53,014 nucleotides of DNA from an uncultured Eubacteriales bacterium (GCA_949294665.1 CASFID010000068.1:1-53014), one strand, 5' to 3'. Counted from the first letter of the stretch, positions 43,605 to 52,831 are shown. The notes: a model not told the origin generated them from the letters alone. Program-made: numbers and translations.

Positions 43605-44540
43605 TCATCCGATCCGTCGAAATGCCACCTTGGGGATCAGTTCACGGACCGCCTCGTACTCCGCCGGCTGAGTGCCGCTGCACATCACGTTCGCCGCTCC
43701 TGCAGCCATGGACAGTCGGACCGTATCTTCCAGGCTCATCTCTCTCTCCTCCGCAACTGCCAGAGCCGCCACTACGCTGTCTCCTGCTCCCACCGTACTT
43801 CCTACCGGGACATTAAGCCCTTCTGCATATACAATCTCTTTCGGCGTCACATACAGGGCTCCGTCACTGCCCATGGACACGACGATCCGGGAGATCCCAC
43901 ACTCCTTTATCAGCTTCCGCGCGGTCCCGGCAAGTTCTTCCGGCGTGTTCAGTATCCGTCCTGCCAGACCGGAAAGTTCGTGATCATTCGGCTTGATAAG
44001 AAAGGGAGACGCCTTAATGCCTTCTTTCAGATGATCCCCGTCAGCATCCAGGATCACTTTCACGCCCTTCTCACGGAATGCTTGCGTCCAGATATAGTAT
44101 ATGTTTTTCGGAGCGCCTTTCGGAATACTCCCGGAAATCACTGCGATATCCCCTTTCCCGGCCTTGGCAGTAAGTTCTCTGAGCAGTTCTTCCAGAACGT
44201 CTTCCGAGACCGTTACGCCCGGTTCGTTCAGATCCGTATTCGTGTGCTGCACCGGATCAATGATCTTCATATTGGTCCTGGTCTCACCCGGGACAAAATG
44301 AAAACAGGTCGTAAGTCCCATCTCCTTAAGAGCCGAGAGGATCGACCGCCCCGTATCCCCGCCAAGGATGCCGGCGGCGACGCTCCTGCCGCCCAGCTTG
44401 CTGATCACTTTTGAAACATTGATGCCTTTTCCGCCCGGATCCGTCCGCACAGATGCGATTCGGTTTACAGCGTCGACCGTAAGAGACGGGATCTCGACCG
44501 TCTTGTCCATAGCCGGATTCAGTGTTACCGTGTAGATCAT
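43605..44540 (-). CDS. PfkB-family sugar phosphate kinase (tagatose-6-phosphate / 1-phosphofructokinase type)
   Basis: A 311-residue ribokinase-family enzyme of the LacC/FruK group. The N-terminal MIYTVTLNPAMDKT, the glycine motif DPGGKGINVSKV and the C-terminal anion-hole motif VGAGDSVVAAL are all present. The locus context predicts phosphorylation of tagatose-6-phosphate to the 1,6-bisphosphate. Sequence alone cannot exclude fructose-1-phosphate. It has a strong AAAGGAGG ribosome binding site and a separate upstream region from the PTS genes. Confidence 0.9.
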   Translation of the reverse strand: MIYTVTLNPAMDKTVEIPSLTVDAVNRIASVRTDPGGKGINVSKVISKLGGRSVAAGILGGDTGRSILSALKEMGLTTCFHFVPGETRTNMKIIDPVQHTNTDLNEPGVTVSEDVLEELLRELTAKAGKGDIAVISGSIPKGAPKNIYYIWTQAFREKGVKVILDADGDHLKEGIKASPFLIKPNDHELSGLAGRILNTPEELAGTARKLIKECGISRIVVSMGSDGALYVTPKEIVYAEGLNVPVGSTVGAGDSVVAALAVAEEREMSLEDTVRLSMAAGAANVMCSGTQPAEYEAVRELIPKVAFRRIG

Positions 44541-44670
44541 ATAATACCTCCTTTGTGTTTTAAGAGTAATTGTTGTTTCATTAATTTATATTTATAATAA
44601 CATCTGTTTTCCATTTATTGATCAGTCTTTTACTTTTTCTTTTTCTGATATCCATTCCAGAATATTTATT

Positions 44671-44760
44671 ATGTATTTTTATGCATTTTTTCTCATTAAT
44701 ATGCATATTTTTTATTTTTATAAATTTTCTCTTGCATAATTATAAGTTGTGGTGTATAGT
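44671..44760 (+). promoter_or_regulatory. argG promoter with ARG-box-like sites
   Basis: -35 TTGCAT (44732-44737), 17 bases, -10 TATAGT (44755-44760). The -35 lies within an ARG-box-like TTGCATAATTATAAG (44732-44746). Upstream, ATGTATTTTTATGCAT (44671-44686) and TCATTAATATGCA (44693-44705) form a pair about 21 bases apart. The rest of the 44541-44859 gap is AT-rich and carries the divergent kinase leader. Confidence 0.68.
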
Positions 44761-44859
44761 ATGGTGTAGCTTGCTAAAAGCGGTAAACCATACAATATCT
44801 GCCGGGTGTCCCGACAGACAGTTAATTTTGATAAAAATACATTCGGGAGGCTATCAAAA

Positions 44860-46092
44860 ATGAGTAAAGAGAAAGTAGTTTTGGCATATTCAGGCGGACT
44901 TGACACAACGGCGATCATTCCGTGGCTCAAAGAGACATTCGGTTACGACGTGATCTGCTGCTGTATCGACTGCGGACAGGGCGAGGAGCTTGACGGACTC
45001 GACGAGAGGGCAAAACTCTCCGGAGCTTCCAAATTATATATTGAAAATATCGTGGATGAATTTGCCGAGGATTTCATCATGCCGTGCGTAAAGGCAGGCG
45101 CTGTATATGAAAACGCATATCTGCTCGGCACATCCATGGCGCGTCCGGCCATCGCGAAGAAGCTGGTTGAGATTGCACGTAAGGAAGGCGCTGTTGCCAT
45201 CTGTCACGGCGCTACAGGAAAAGGAAACGACCAGATCCGTTTCGAGCTTGGCATCAAGGCTCTCGCTCCGGACATCAAGATCATCGCTCCCTGGCGTATG
45301 ACGGACCTCTGGACCATGCAGTCCCGTGAAGATGAGATCGAATACTGCAAAGCACACGGCATCGATCTTCCGTTCGACACGAAGCACAGCTACAGCCGCG
45401 ACCGCAACCTTTGGCATATCAGCCATGAAGGTCTGGAGCTGGAAGATCCGTCCGTAGAACCAAACTACGACGATCTTCTTGTACTCACAGTACCGCCGCA
45501 TAAAGCTCCGGACGAGCCGGAATATGTGACCATGACATTTGAGGCAGGCGTTCCGAAGAGCATCAACGGAAAAGAAATGAAAGTAGCCGACATCATCACA
45601 GAACTCAACAAGCTGGGCGGAAAACACGGCATCGGTATCGTTGATATCGTGGAAAACCGAGTGGTAGGTATGAAGTCCCGCGGCGTATACGAGACACCGG
45701 GCGGAACGATCCTGATGGCCGCTCACCAGCAGCTGGAAGAGCTGATCCTCGACCGCGCTACATATGAAGTGAAGAAAGACATGGGCAATAAACTTGCTCA
45801 GGTCGTATACGAAGGAAAGTGGTTCACACCGCTCTGCGAGGCGATCCGTGCATTTGTAGATGTGACGCAGCAGTATGTGACAGGCGAAGTAAAGTTCAAA
45901 CTGTACAAAGGCAACATCATCAAAGCCGGCGAGACGTCCCCGTACTCCCTGTACAGCGAGTCACTGGCAAGTTTCACCACCGGCGATATGTACGATCACC
46001 ACGACGCAGACGGATTCATTACACTGTTCGGTCTGCCGCTTAAGGTCCGCGCCATGAAGATGCAGGAGCTGGCGAAAGAAAATCAGAAATAA
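44860..46092 (+). CDS. argG: Argininosuccinate synthase
   Basis: Joins citrulline and aspartate using ATP. The 410 residues include the P-loop-like AYSGGLDTTAIIPWL near the N-terminus, CHGATGKGNDQIRFE and the later DRNLWHISHEGLELEDP. Length is normal. The ATG at 44860 follows CGGGAGG and is preferred to an upstream in-frame ATG at 44806, whose extension is not conserved in type. argH is not next to it, and the early arginine genes lie 23 kb away. ARG-box-like sites suggest common control. Confidence 0.97.
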   Translation: MSKEKVVLAYSGGLDTTAIIPWLKETFGYDVICCCIDCGQGEELDGLDERAKLSGASKLYIENIVDEFAEDFIMPCVKAGAVYENAYLLGTSMARPAIAKKLVEIARKEGAVAICHGATGKGNDQIRFELGIKALAPDIKIIAPWRMTDLWTMQSREDEIEYCKAHGIDLPFDTKHSYSRDRNLWHISHEGLELEDPSVEPNYDDLLVLTVPPHKAPDEPEYVTMTFEAGVPKSINGKEMKVADIITELNKLGGKHGIGIVDIVENRVVGMKSRGVYETPGGTILMAAHQQLEELILDRATYEVKKDMGNKLAQVVYEGKWFTPLCEAIRAFVDVTQQYVTGEVKFKLYKGNIIKAGETSPYSLYSESLASFTTGDMYDHHDADGFITLFGLPLKVRAMKMQELAKENQK

Positions 46093-46126
46093 TATTCATC
46101 TTTTCTATTTTATGACATAAAATTGT

Positions 46127-46189
46127 ATCCCGCCTGAACAATTCTACTCGTAAGGTACTAACTTGTGAGTGGAATTATCCGGGCGGGAT
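46127..46189 (+). terminator. argG terminator
   Basis: ATCCCGCC (46127-46134) pairs with GGGCGGGAT (46181-46189). A second inner stem (AATTCTACTC with GAGTGGAATT) continues the hairpin, and TTTATT follows. It lies about 35 bases after the argG stop. Confidence 0.75.
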
Positions 46190-46212
46190 TTATTAATGTC
46201 ACAGATTTCTTT

Positions 46213-46352
46213 TTATTTCTTAAAAATCCATTTCATGATCGGATAGAATACCCAGAAGGATATCGCACAGTTAATCAGCATCGTCACTACATCCGCCACA
46301 ACTGTACCTGTTCCTGCTCCCAAAGCATTCATCAAAAATGTATATACAGGAA
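46213..46352 (-). pseudogene. C-terminal fragment of a multi-pass membrane protein
   Basis: About 46 codons read VPVYTFLMNALG, then GTVVADVVTMLINC, ISFWVFYPIMKW and IFKK before a stop. It has one hydrophobic helix and the basic end typical of transporter C-termini. I cannot name the family; a PTS IIC-type permease is one possibility. The upstream portion is missing, and the fragment is joined directly to the GH3 fragment. Confidence 0.5.
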
Positions 46353-46354
46353 CT

Positions 46355-46660
46355 TTCTATTTTCTGTGTTTCCTGAGGTTCGAGTAATTTTGTCTTTTCA
46401 AACTGGACAAGGTTCACTTCTGATTTCTCGATTCCACCATTGTAATATGGAGGAGTATAATAAATCTCAACAACATCTTTTCCTGCTGTACTTCCTGCAT
46501 TTGTCGCAGTAACTGTCAATGAAATTGTGTCTCCATCTGTTTCTATTGACGAGATTTCCTTGTCAAACGTAGTGTATGAAAGTCCGTATCCAAACGAATA
46601 AAAAACCGTCTGGTCATAATCAATCAGACCTTCCGCAGCTGCTGTCTCAGGTAAAGTTGA
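46355..46660 (-). pseudogene. Fragment of a GH3 beta-glucosidase (C-terminal fibronectin III-like domain)
   Basis: The minus-strand frame contains GLIDYDQTVFYSFGYGLSYTTF followed by VTATNAGSTAGKDVVEIYY and GGIEKSEVNLVQFEKT. These are hallmarks of the end of family 3 glycoside hydrolases. Only about 100 codons remain: the catalytic domains are absent, the frame has no proper start, and the end runs into unrelated sequence. It is a remnant of a plant- or host-glycan degradation gene. Confidence 0.75.
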
Positions 46661-46975
46661 TATCGTGCTGCATACAATAGAGATGCTTTCCTGTCAGGAT
46701 TGTGTCAAGAACCTGATTTCCTGTCTTGTTCTGAGCCTCATAGGTTTTGATCTCTTCCTCCATCTCTGCAAGATACTGTTCTCTCTTCTCTGAATCACGC
46801 TCCGTCCGAATTACTCCAATCTGGTGTTTCAAATCGTGGTATTTGCGATTGATCATCTCTATATTTTCTTTGGACAGGTTATACTGTTCATACTGGCGGT
46901 GGAGAATAGAATTTACCGCATCCATCTCCCTCTTCATCTTCATCTCCCGCCAGCGTTCCTGTTGAAGAAACAGGG
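46647..46975 (-). pseudogene. Fragment of an AgrC-like sensor histidine kinase
   Basis: The frame reads ALFLQQERWREMKMKREM, then the phospho-accepting motif KYHDLKHQIGVI, then GNQVLDTILTGKHLYC, and stops at INFT. This is the HisKA-like part of an HPK10-type kinase partnered with LytTR regulators. The membrane domain and the ATP-binding domain are missing. The truncation at INFT abuts the GH3 fragment. Confidence 0.72.
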
Positions 46976-46980
46976 CTATT

Positions 46981-47538
46981 TCACAGGGAGGGCTTCCATA
47001 AAAGCTTTTCTTCCAGCGCTTTCATGGTCTCTCTGAACGTGTACTCTCCTTTATCCGTATGCACAATGATCTGATGTCCCCGGCTTTCCAGATAACTGAT
47101 CTGTGAGAGATTCAGGCGCATCATACCCTTTTCCTGAGCCACAGTAAGATACTCTTCGTTTCTCCCCTTTAATTTTCTGACCGCCTTGTCCAGCTCCTGA
47201 TAAAATGCAAAATCGGATATCGGCTTGAGCGCGTAATCCAACGCGTTTACCTCATAGCCCTGAATGGCGTACTGTGCCATATTCGTAATAAAGATCAGGA
47301 TCACATTCTCGTCAAGCTTCCTGATCTTACGCGCGGCTTCCATACCGTCCATATGCTCCATCTGGATATCCAGAAAGATAATATCATAATTTCCACTGTA
47401 TCGTTCAACAATATCATATCCGTCGGGAAATACAGCTATATCAAATTTCTCACCATGTTCTTCCCCATATTTGGTGATATAGGAAGAAAGCTATTTCTGA
47501 TATAGCTGATCATCCTCTACGATTGCTGTTCTGATCAT
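46981..47538 (-). pseudogene. Disrupted LytTR-family response regulator
   Basis: An AgrA/LytR-type regulator frame starts at 47538 (MIRTAIVEDDQLYQK) but is interrupted by a TAG at 47491-47493. It then continues through the receiver phosphorylation site IIFLDIQMEHMDG, the conserved KPI, and the LytTR domain (LNLSQISYLESRGHQIIVHT). The C-terminus is cut off after EEKLLWKPSL. Both the nonsense codon and the lost end argue that it is inactive. It was presumably the partner of the kinase fragment downstream. Confidence 0.75.
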
Positions 47539-47621
47539 CTGTGTTTTCTCCGTTCCTTTTATTTGTCTTCATTTATTTTAGACGATTTCACAGAACCATT
47601 CAATGTATTAATTTGAATTTA

Positions 47622-49118
47622 TTACTCGCAACCGATCAGAACCTTTTTCCCCTGAAATGCAAATCCATACTTTCTTATCCTTTCAGCAGGAAATCCTTTT
47701 GCTGATAATACAGTATCATATTTTTTATCATCAATTTGTCCGAGCGCTGATTGTACCGTTGCCGACAGATCTTTTTCATCCTCTGGATCTCTCACCTTAA
47801 ACTCCATAATAAAGGCATTATCTTTCGTATCATACGGCTCCAGTATCACATCATACCTGCCAAACCCGCTTTCCCTGTTAGACGTAATGCTGTATCTGTC
47901 CTCCAGTTCCACGATAAGCCCCAGCACAAAACCATGATAAAAGCGCTCGGGTTCTGTTCCCTGTGATGGTTTTCTGCCTGTATCAAAAAAGCTGAATGTA
48001 GAAACCGCTACTCGATTCATATATACATTCATCGCTTTCAGATCAGACTGCAGCAATGCCCGGACAAAATCATTGTATCCGCTGTCATAATCCGCAAACC
48101 ATCCGTGGATCATATTTTCAAACATGATCCTTAAATCTGTTTTAATATCTTTACTGCCTCGCTGTATCAGTTCGTTGGCAAGATGGTTAGAGCTCGTATT
48201 TGCCCAGTACGTCTGAAATTTCCCGGTATCCAGAAAATTAATGATAGACCATGGATTATAAATATCCGTCAGACTTCCAAATGTAAAACCGTCATACCAG
48301 TTTTTCACTTCCTGCTTCTGATCTGACATTCCATATTCTTCAAGGGCCGAAAACACTTCATCTTCCGTAAATCCGAAACAGTCCGCATATTCCTCTGATG
48401 TTGTAGTCACGACTTTCAGATTATTAAGGTCGGAAAAAATCGACTCCTTACTGATCCTGGTGATTCCCGTAAGGATCGCGCGCTCCAGATACGGATTATT
48501 TTTAAACGTTGCATTAAAAAAGCTCCTTGTGAAAGTTACAAGTTCATTCCAGTAGCCTCCTGTATAAGCCTCAAGCACAGGCGTGTCATATTCATCCAGC
48601 AGAATGATCGTTTTCTTCCCATAATATTTATAGAGATACCCACTGAGCCTTCTTAGAGAAATAGACACTTCCGAGTCCGGCATATCCGAAGACACTTTAT
48701 AGAAATACTCCTTTTCCCTGTCATTAAGCAGTTCTCCCCGGGCCAGAAAATCATAGTGATTATACAGATCCACAATGCTCTCACATATTTTACTTCTTAC
48801 TTCCTGATAGGAATTTTCCTTAATATCAGAGAAGCTGAGCATGATTACAGGATATGTTCCCTGTAACTGTCTGTATTCCATGTGATTCCATACTTCAAGT
48901 GATTCAAACAGTGATCCATCTGCATGATCAACGGAAAAGAAGTTTTCAACCGTACTCATCATTAATGTTTTTCCGAATCGTCTCGGTCTGGTGATCAAAG
49001 TGACCTCATCCTTGGATTCCCACCATTCCGGAATAAATTTTGTCTTATCTATATAAAATGCATTTAAATCCCGGATCTTTCTAAAATCCTGAAGTCCGAT
49101 ACCGACTGTCTTAGGCAT
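47622..49118 (-). CDS. AAA-ATPase-like protein with PD-(D/E)XK nuclease-like C-terminus
   Basis: A 498-residue member of the large family seen in gut Bacteroidetes and Clostridia whose function is unknown. An N-terminal segment VGIGLQDFRKIR and FYIDKTKFI precedes the Walker A-like TRPRRFGKTLMMS. Walker B is IILLDEYDTPV and a sensor region ILTGITRISKESIFS follows. The C-terminus carries a PD-(D/E)XK-type signature (YDVILEPYDTKDNAFIMEFK). The chosen ATG has AGGGAGG upstream; the frame is open for 30 more codons. Lower GC than its neighbours hints at horizontal acquisition. Confidence 0.85.
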   Translation of the reverse strand: MPKTVGIGLQDFRKIRDLNAFYIDKTKFIPEWWESKDEVTLITRPRRFGKTLMMSTVENFFSVDHADGSLFESLEVWNHMEYRQLQGTYPVIMLSFSDIKENSYQEVRSKICESIVDLYNHYDFLARGELLNDREKEYFYKVSSDMPDSEVSISLRRLSGYLYKYYGKKTIILLDEYDTPVLEAYTGGYWNELVTFTRSFFNATFKNNPYLERAILTGITRISKESIFSDLNNLKVVTTTSEEYADCFGFTEDEVFSALEEYGMSDQKQEVKNWYDGFTFGSLTDIYNPWSIINFLDTGKFQTYWANTSSNHLANELIQRGSKDIKTDLRIMFENMIHGWFADYDSGYNDFVRALLQSDLKAMNVYMNRVAVSTFSFFDTGRKPSQGTEPERFYHGFVLGLIVELEDRYSITSNRESGFGRYDVILEPYDTKDNAFIMEFKVRDPEDEKDLSATVQSALGQIDDKKYDTVLSAKGFPAERIRKYGFAFQGKKVLIGCE

Positions 49119-49210
49119 ATGAGCACCTCCCTTTCGCATCAAAAGATTATTTTCATTATAACCTAAAAATGAATCCTGGTACAGTGCAAAGCTTTCTGTT
49201 TTTACCACGG

Positions 49211-50314
49211 TTACTGTTTTCTATATGTCCGTGTTGAATCTGTATCATACTCTCGAATCAACTCCTGAAACTCCTCATTTCCCCTCAGAAATGCATACTC
49301 CTCGTCCGTCTTTATCTCTGCCAGCAGCCCCGGCAGTATTTTCTCCGCATAAGTTTCCATCGCTTCGTCAAACTTTCTTCCGTGGTTTTCTTTGCCATAT
49401 ATATGGCGATAAAACACAGATTCCGACATATGCTGGGGTTCAGTCAGCATTCGGAACATTTCCCGGATATAAGCAATGCTCTCTTCCACATCCTTCTTCT
49501 TCACCGCCAGCTCCATCGGCAGGATCAGCGGGCTGTATCCCCACTGGTCATACAGGACAGCAGTCTGTTTCCCCGCGAGCGCGATCTTTTCTGCCCGGTC
49601 CATGTCTCCCTCCTCAAAGGCAATATCCATCAGCATGGACAGAACGGCGCCGAGATCGTTAAGCACATTTGTAAGTTTGCCTTCCAGCAATACCGCCGCC
49701 TCTTCGTATTCCTCCTGTGCGAACAGAAGACGTGCATTGAGGAGTTTCTTATCTGCCTGCTGCTCCGGCAGGGAGTCGATCATCTTTTGTGCTTTCCTAT
49801 ACTCCTTCCTCCTTATATATTCACTTGCCAGCATATAAGCGGCGGCATTTTTCACCTGTTCGTCCCCGCTGCATTCGGTCACGCGCTCGTACCAGAAATA
49901 TATCTTCTCTTCATATTTTTCTCTGTCTGCACTCCAGCCGCCGGACATCATCAGTAATCCCTGCACCATGGACGCCATCATATGGATCAGCTTCCCGCAA
50001 TTCGGATATTCGCGCACTTTCTGCTCTGCTACGTCAAATGCCGTCTCCAGGCCCTGCTCATCCATGATCGCCGCAATCTCATTACATATCTCTGCGATCT
50101 CATTGTCGGAGAGTTCCTCCTGAAAACAGAGAAGCGTATTGACGTCCGTATTGAGGAGACGCGCCAGAGCAGGCAGTATTGCGATATCAGGATAACTGCT
50201 GCCTTTCTCCCACTTATTGACCGCCGGAGCGGAAACTCCGAGGCGCTGTGCCACCTGTTCCTGTGTAAGTCCCAGTTCTTTTCTCTTCCTGCGTATCACT
50301 TCACCCACCGGCAT
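49211..50314 (-). CDS. XRE-family transcriptional regulator with TPR-like C-terminus
   Basis: A 367-residue cytoplasmic regulator. The N-terminal helix-turn-helix is VGEVIRRKRKELGLTQEQVAQRLGVSAPAVNKWEKG. About 280 residues of paired helices resembling tetratricopeptide repeats follow (for example AAYMLASEYIRRKEYRKAQKM and LLFAQEEYEEAAVLLEGKL). The start at 50314 has AGGAGG eight bases upstream; a longer frame to 50350 is open. It lies 92 bases upstream of the ATPase gene on the same strand and might regulate it. Confidence 0.88.
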   Translation of the reverse strand: MPVGEVIRRKRKELGLTQEQVAQRLGVSAPAVNKWEKGSSYPDIAILPALARLLNTDVNTLLCFQEELSDNEIAEICNEIAAIMDEQGLETAFDVAEQKVREYPNCGKLIHMMASMVQGLLMMSGGWSADREKYEEKIYFWYERVTECSGDEQVKNAAAYMLASEYIRRKEYRKAQKMIDSLPEQQADKKLLNARLLFAQEEYEEAAVLLEGKLTNVLNDLGAVLSMLMDIAFEEGDMDRAEKIALAGKQTAVLYDQWGYSPLILPMELAVKKKDVEESIAYIREMFRMLTEPQHMSESVFYRHIYGKENHGRKFDEAMETYAEKILPGLLAEIKTDEEYAFLRGNEEFQELIREYDTDSTRTYRKQ

Positions 50315-50446
50315 ATCTGTATCCTCCTCATCAATTTTCGTGTCATGCACATTTCATCTTGTACATATTCTTCCTGCACACATTATACCAGTTTACATAT
50401 ATCCCTCACAACTGAGCCTTTTTCACAAATGCAGACAAAAAAGTAA

Positions 50447-50473
50447 CCGGCAGTTAATAAGAATAACCGCCGG
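50447..50473 (-). terminator. Terminator after the C39-like peptidase gene
   Basis: CCGGCAGTTA (50447-50456) pairs with TAACCGCCGG (50464-50473), one mismatch. On the minus strand TTACTTTTTTG follows. Confidence 0.8.
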
Positions 50474-50481
50474 CTTAGCCT

Positions 50482-51372
50482 CTACATCGCCGTATACACC
50501 CACAGATTGTTGATCTGGTACTCCAGCCTGCTGTAATCCCACAGCTTCTCACTGCGCACCCGGCTGTTCGGATCGTTTACCCGGATCTTCCCGTCTTCGA
50601 CTCCGGTCAGTACGATAAAGTGTCCGGTCGTTGTAAAGTCGCCCGGTCTCATACTGCATATGATCGGATGTCCGTTTCCAAGGGCAGAGAATACCTCCTC
50701 CTCGCTCAGTCCCATCTCTTCCCCGTAAATCCCGAACTGCTGCGCGCCGTCTGTCATCAATGTCCAGCTCGTACCGGAATCTCCCGCATAATATCCATTC
50801 TCGGCGGAAAACTGAGCTACTTTATACGGCGTCACCGTATTGTCTCCGGTGAGCCCTGCCGCCACCATGGCGATCGCCGTCGGACCGCATCCGTTGACAG
50901 CGATCATATCATCCGCATAAATTGCGTATCCCCATCGTTCATCCCACTGCAGGAGCAGAGGGAACTGCCCCTGCACGACTTCCCCGACTGTATCTGCCGG
51001 AGATGTATCTTTCTTTTCCGGATAGTCATAAACAAAATCCACTGTCTCTTCATTGTTTTTGAGCAGTTCGATCAGCTGTTCCGGGTACTGGTCCTTATTT
51101 GCCATGATCTCCCGTACTTTTGGGTTGAGCAGCGCCATCACCGCAAGACTGTTCTGTCCGCTGATCATATCTTTTGCCCAGAGGACAGCCATGATCATCG
51201 GAATGACGAGTGCGATACAGAGTATGCTCTTAAGAAGTCTGTGCTTTCTTCGCTTTCTCCTCTTACCAGAACGTCCCGAACCGGCGTTCCCTCTATGTCG
51301 TTTTTCCATATATCTGTTCCTTTTGTATCCGCTCCCTCTGTATCTGCTCCCATCTTCCCATTCTTCCCACAT
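50482..51372 (-). CDS. Membrane-anchored C39-like cysteine peptidase domain protein
   Basis: A 296-residue protein. A very basic cytoplasmic N-terminus (residues 1-48, Arg/Lys/Gly-rich) is followed by a signal anchor (ILCIALVIPMIMAVLWA), a linker, and a papain-like C39-type domain outside the membrane. Catalytic candidates are Cys in VNGCGPTAIAMV, His in TTTGHFIVLTGV and Asp in RVNDPNS, all in the expected order. Related proteins are common in Clostridia; natural substrates are generally unknown. It stands alone with its own terminator. Confidence 0.87.
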   Translation of the reverse strand: MWEEWEDGSRYRGSGYKRNRYMEKRHRGNAGSGRSGKRRKRRKHRLLKSILCIALVIPMIMAVLWAKDMISGQNSLAVMALLNPKVREIMANKDQYPEQLIELLKNNEETVDFVYDYPEKKDTSPADTVGEVVQGQFPLLLQWDERWGYAIYADDMIAVNGCGPTAIAMVAAGLTGDNTVTPYKVAQFSAENGYYAGDSGTSWTLMTDGAQQFGIYGEEMGLSEEEVFSALGNGHPIICSMRPGDFTTTGHFIVLTGVEDGKIRVNDPNSRVRSEKLWDYSRLEYQINNLWVYTAM

Positions 51373-51478
51373 AAGGGCATCTCCTCCTTTTCCATAAGGA
51401 GATTATACCCGGCCTTTTCGATGAATTTTTTAAACGGATTCTTAACTTTCCTGTATATTATTTTTTAAGAAAAAGTTA

Positions 51479-51498
51479 GCGCCGGCCTTAGCCGGCGC
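51479..51498 (-). terminator. Terminator after the uracil permease gene
   Basis: GCGCCGGC and GCCGGCGC form a perfect eight-base stem with a four-base loop. On the minus strand CTAACTTTTTC follows. Confidence 0.85.
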
Positions 51499-51517
51499 CG
51501 CTCATGAAGATAGCGCT

Positions 51518-52777
51518 CTAGTCTTCTCTGTCATTGGTAAGATTCAGCCGGTCAAAGATATAGAACATCAGGCCCATGATCATACCGATCACACATGCCA
51601 GAACCATTCCGGTAAGCTGAATACTTCCGAATTGAACGGTAATGCCGGACAGACCGACAACAAAAATGACAGAAGTCATCGCCATATTCCTGGATCTGTT
51701 GTAGTCCACCTGCGACTCGACCAGAATACGGATACCCGAAGTTCCGATCATCCCGTACAGTAAAAACGAGATGCCGCCGATGACAGGTCCCGGGATCGTG
51801 TTGATCAGTGTCGTCATCTTTCCTATAAAGGAGCAGATGATGGACAGCACAGCCGCTCCGCCGATCACATAGACGCTGTAGACCTTTGTCATCGCCATGA
51901 CGCCGATATTCTCCCCATAGGTCGTTGTCGGCACAGAGCCGATCAGTCCGGAGAGCATGCTGGAGAAGTTGTCCGCAAAAAGGGAACGGTGAAGTCCCGG
52001 ATCTTTCAAAAGATCTCTGCCCACGATCTTGCTGGTCACGATCTGATGACCGATATGCTCCGAAGTAATGACAAGCAACACCGGAACGATGATCACGATC
52101 GCCTCCCACTTAAACTTCGGTGTAGAGAAGTTCGGAATTGAAAAAAGCGGTGCTGCTGCAACCTGTGAAAAGTCTACAATGCCACACGCAAGAGCTGCAA
52201 TATATCCCGCGATAATGGCGATCAGGATCGGGATGACCGACAGAAAGCCGCGGAACAAGACAGAACCAAGCACTGCAACCAGAAGCGTAACAAGAAATAC
52301 GATCACATTTCTTACGTCGATCACTTCTTCCGTAAGCCCGGCATTAGAAGCCGCCGTCCCTGCAAGTTCCAGACCGATCAGAGCCACAACAGGTCCCATC
52401 GCCGCAGGCGGAAGCACTACATCGATCCAGTCGGAGCCGAACTTGTAAATAAGTACGGCCAGTATACAGCCTAAAAATCCTACTACAACGAATCCGCCCA
52501 GTGCATATTCGTAACCCCATTTTGAAATAACCACTCCCGCCGGCGCCAGAAAGGCAAAGCTGGAACCCAGATATGCCGGAGCCCGCCCCTTTGTGATCAG
52601 AATAAAGAGAAGTGTGCCGATCCCGTTCATAAAGAGCACGACTGCCGGGTTGATACCAAATACAAACGGCACCAGCACCGATGCCCCGAACATCGCGAAC
52701 ATATGCTGGATGCTTAACGGCACCAGCAGCTTAAACGGTACTTTCTCTTCTACCTGGATGATCCTCTTGTTTTCCAT
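51518..52777 (-). CDS. uraA: Uracil permease (NCS2 family)
   Basis: A 419-residue nucleobase:cation symporter of the NCS2/UraA family, with about 12-14 hydrophobic segments. Family landmarks include VPFKLLVPLSIQHMFAMFGA near the N-terminus, LGSSFAFLAPAG, VVLPPAAMGPVVALIGLELAG, the TSEHIGHQ substrate-binding segment and GSVPTTTYGENIGVMAMT. These fit uracil rather than xanthine/urate carriers. The gene has a good AGGAGG ribosome binding site. No PyrR-type attenuator was evident in the upstream 237 bases. Confidence 0.93.
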   Translation of the reverse strand: MENKRIIQVEEKVPFKLLVPLSIQHMFAMFGASVLVPFVFGINPAVVLFMNGIGTLLFILITKGRAPAYLGSSFAFLAPAGVVISKWGYEYALGGFVVVGFLGCILAVLIYKFGSDWIDVVLPPAAMGPVVALIGLELAGTAASNAGLTEEVIDVRNVIVFLVTLLVAVLGSVLFRGFLSVIPILIAIIAGYIAALACGIVDFSQVAAAPLFSIPNFSTPKFKWEAIVIIVPVLLVITSEHIGHQIVTSKIVGRDLLKDPGLHRSLFADNFSSMLSGLIGSVPTTTYGENIGVMAMTKVYSVYVIGGAAVLSIICSFIGKMTTLINTIPGPVIGGISFLLYGMIGTSGIRILVESQVDYNRSRNMAMTSVIFVVGLSGITVQFGSIQLTGMVLACVIGMIMGLMFYIFDRLNLTNDRED

Positions 52778-52831
52778 GTAAGTCCTCCTGTCTGTTTCTC
52801 ATTCGCATTCGTAAATAACTGTGCCTTATTC

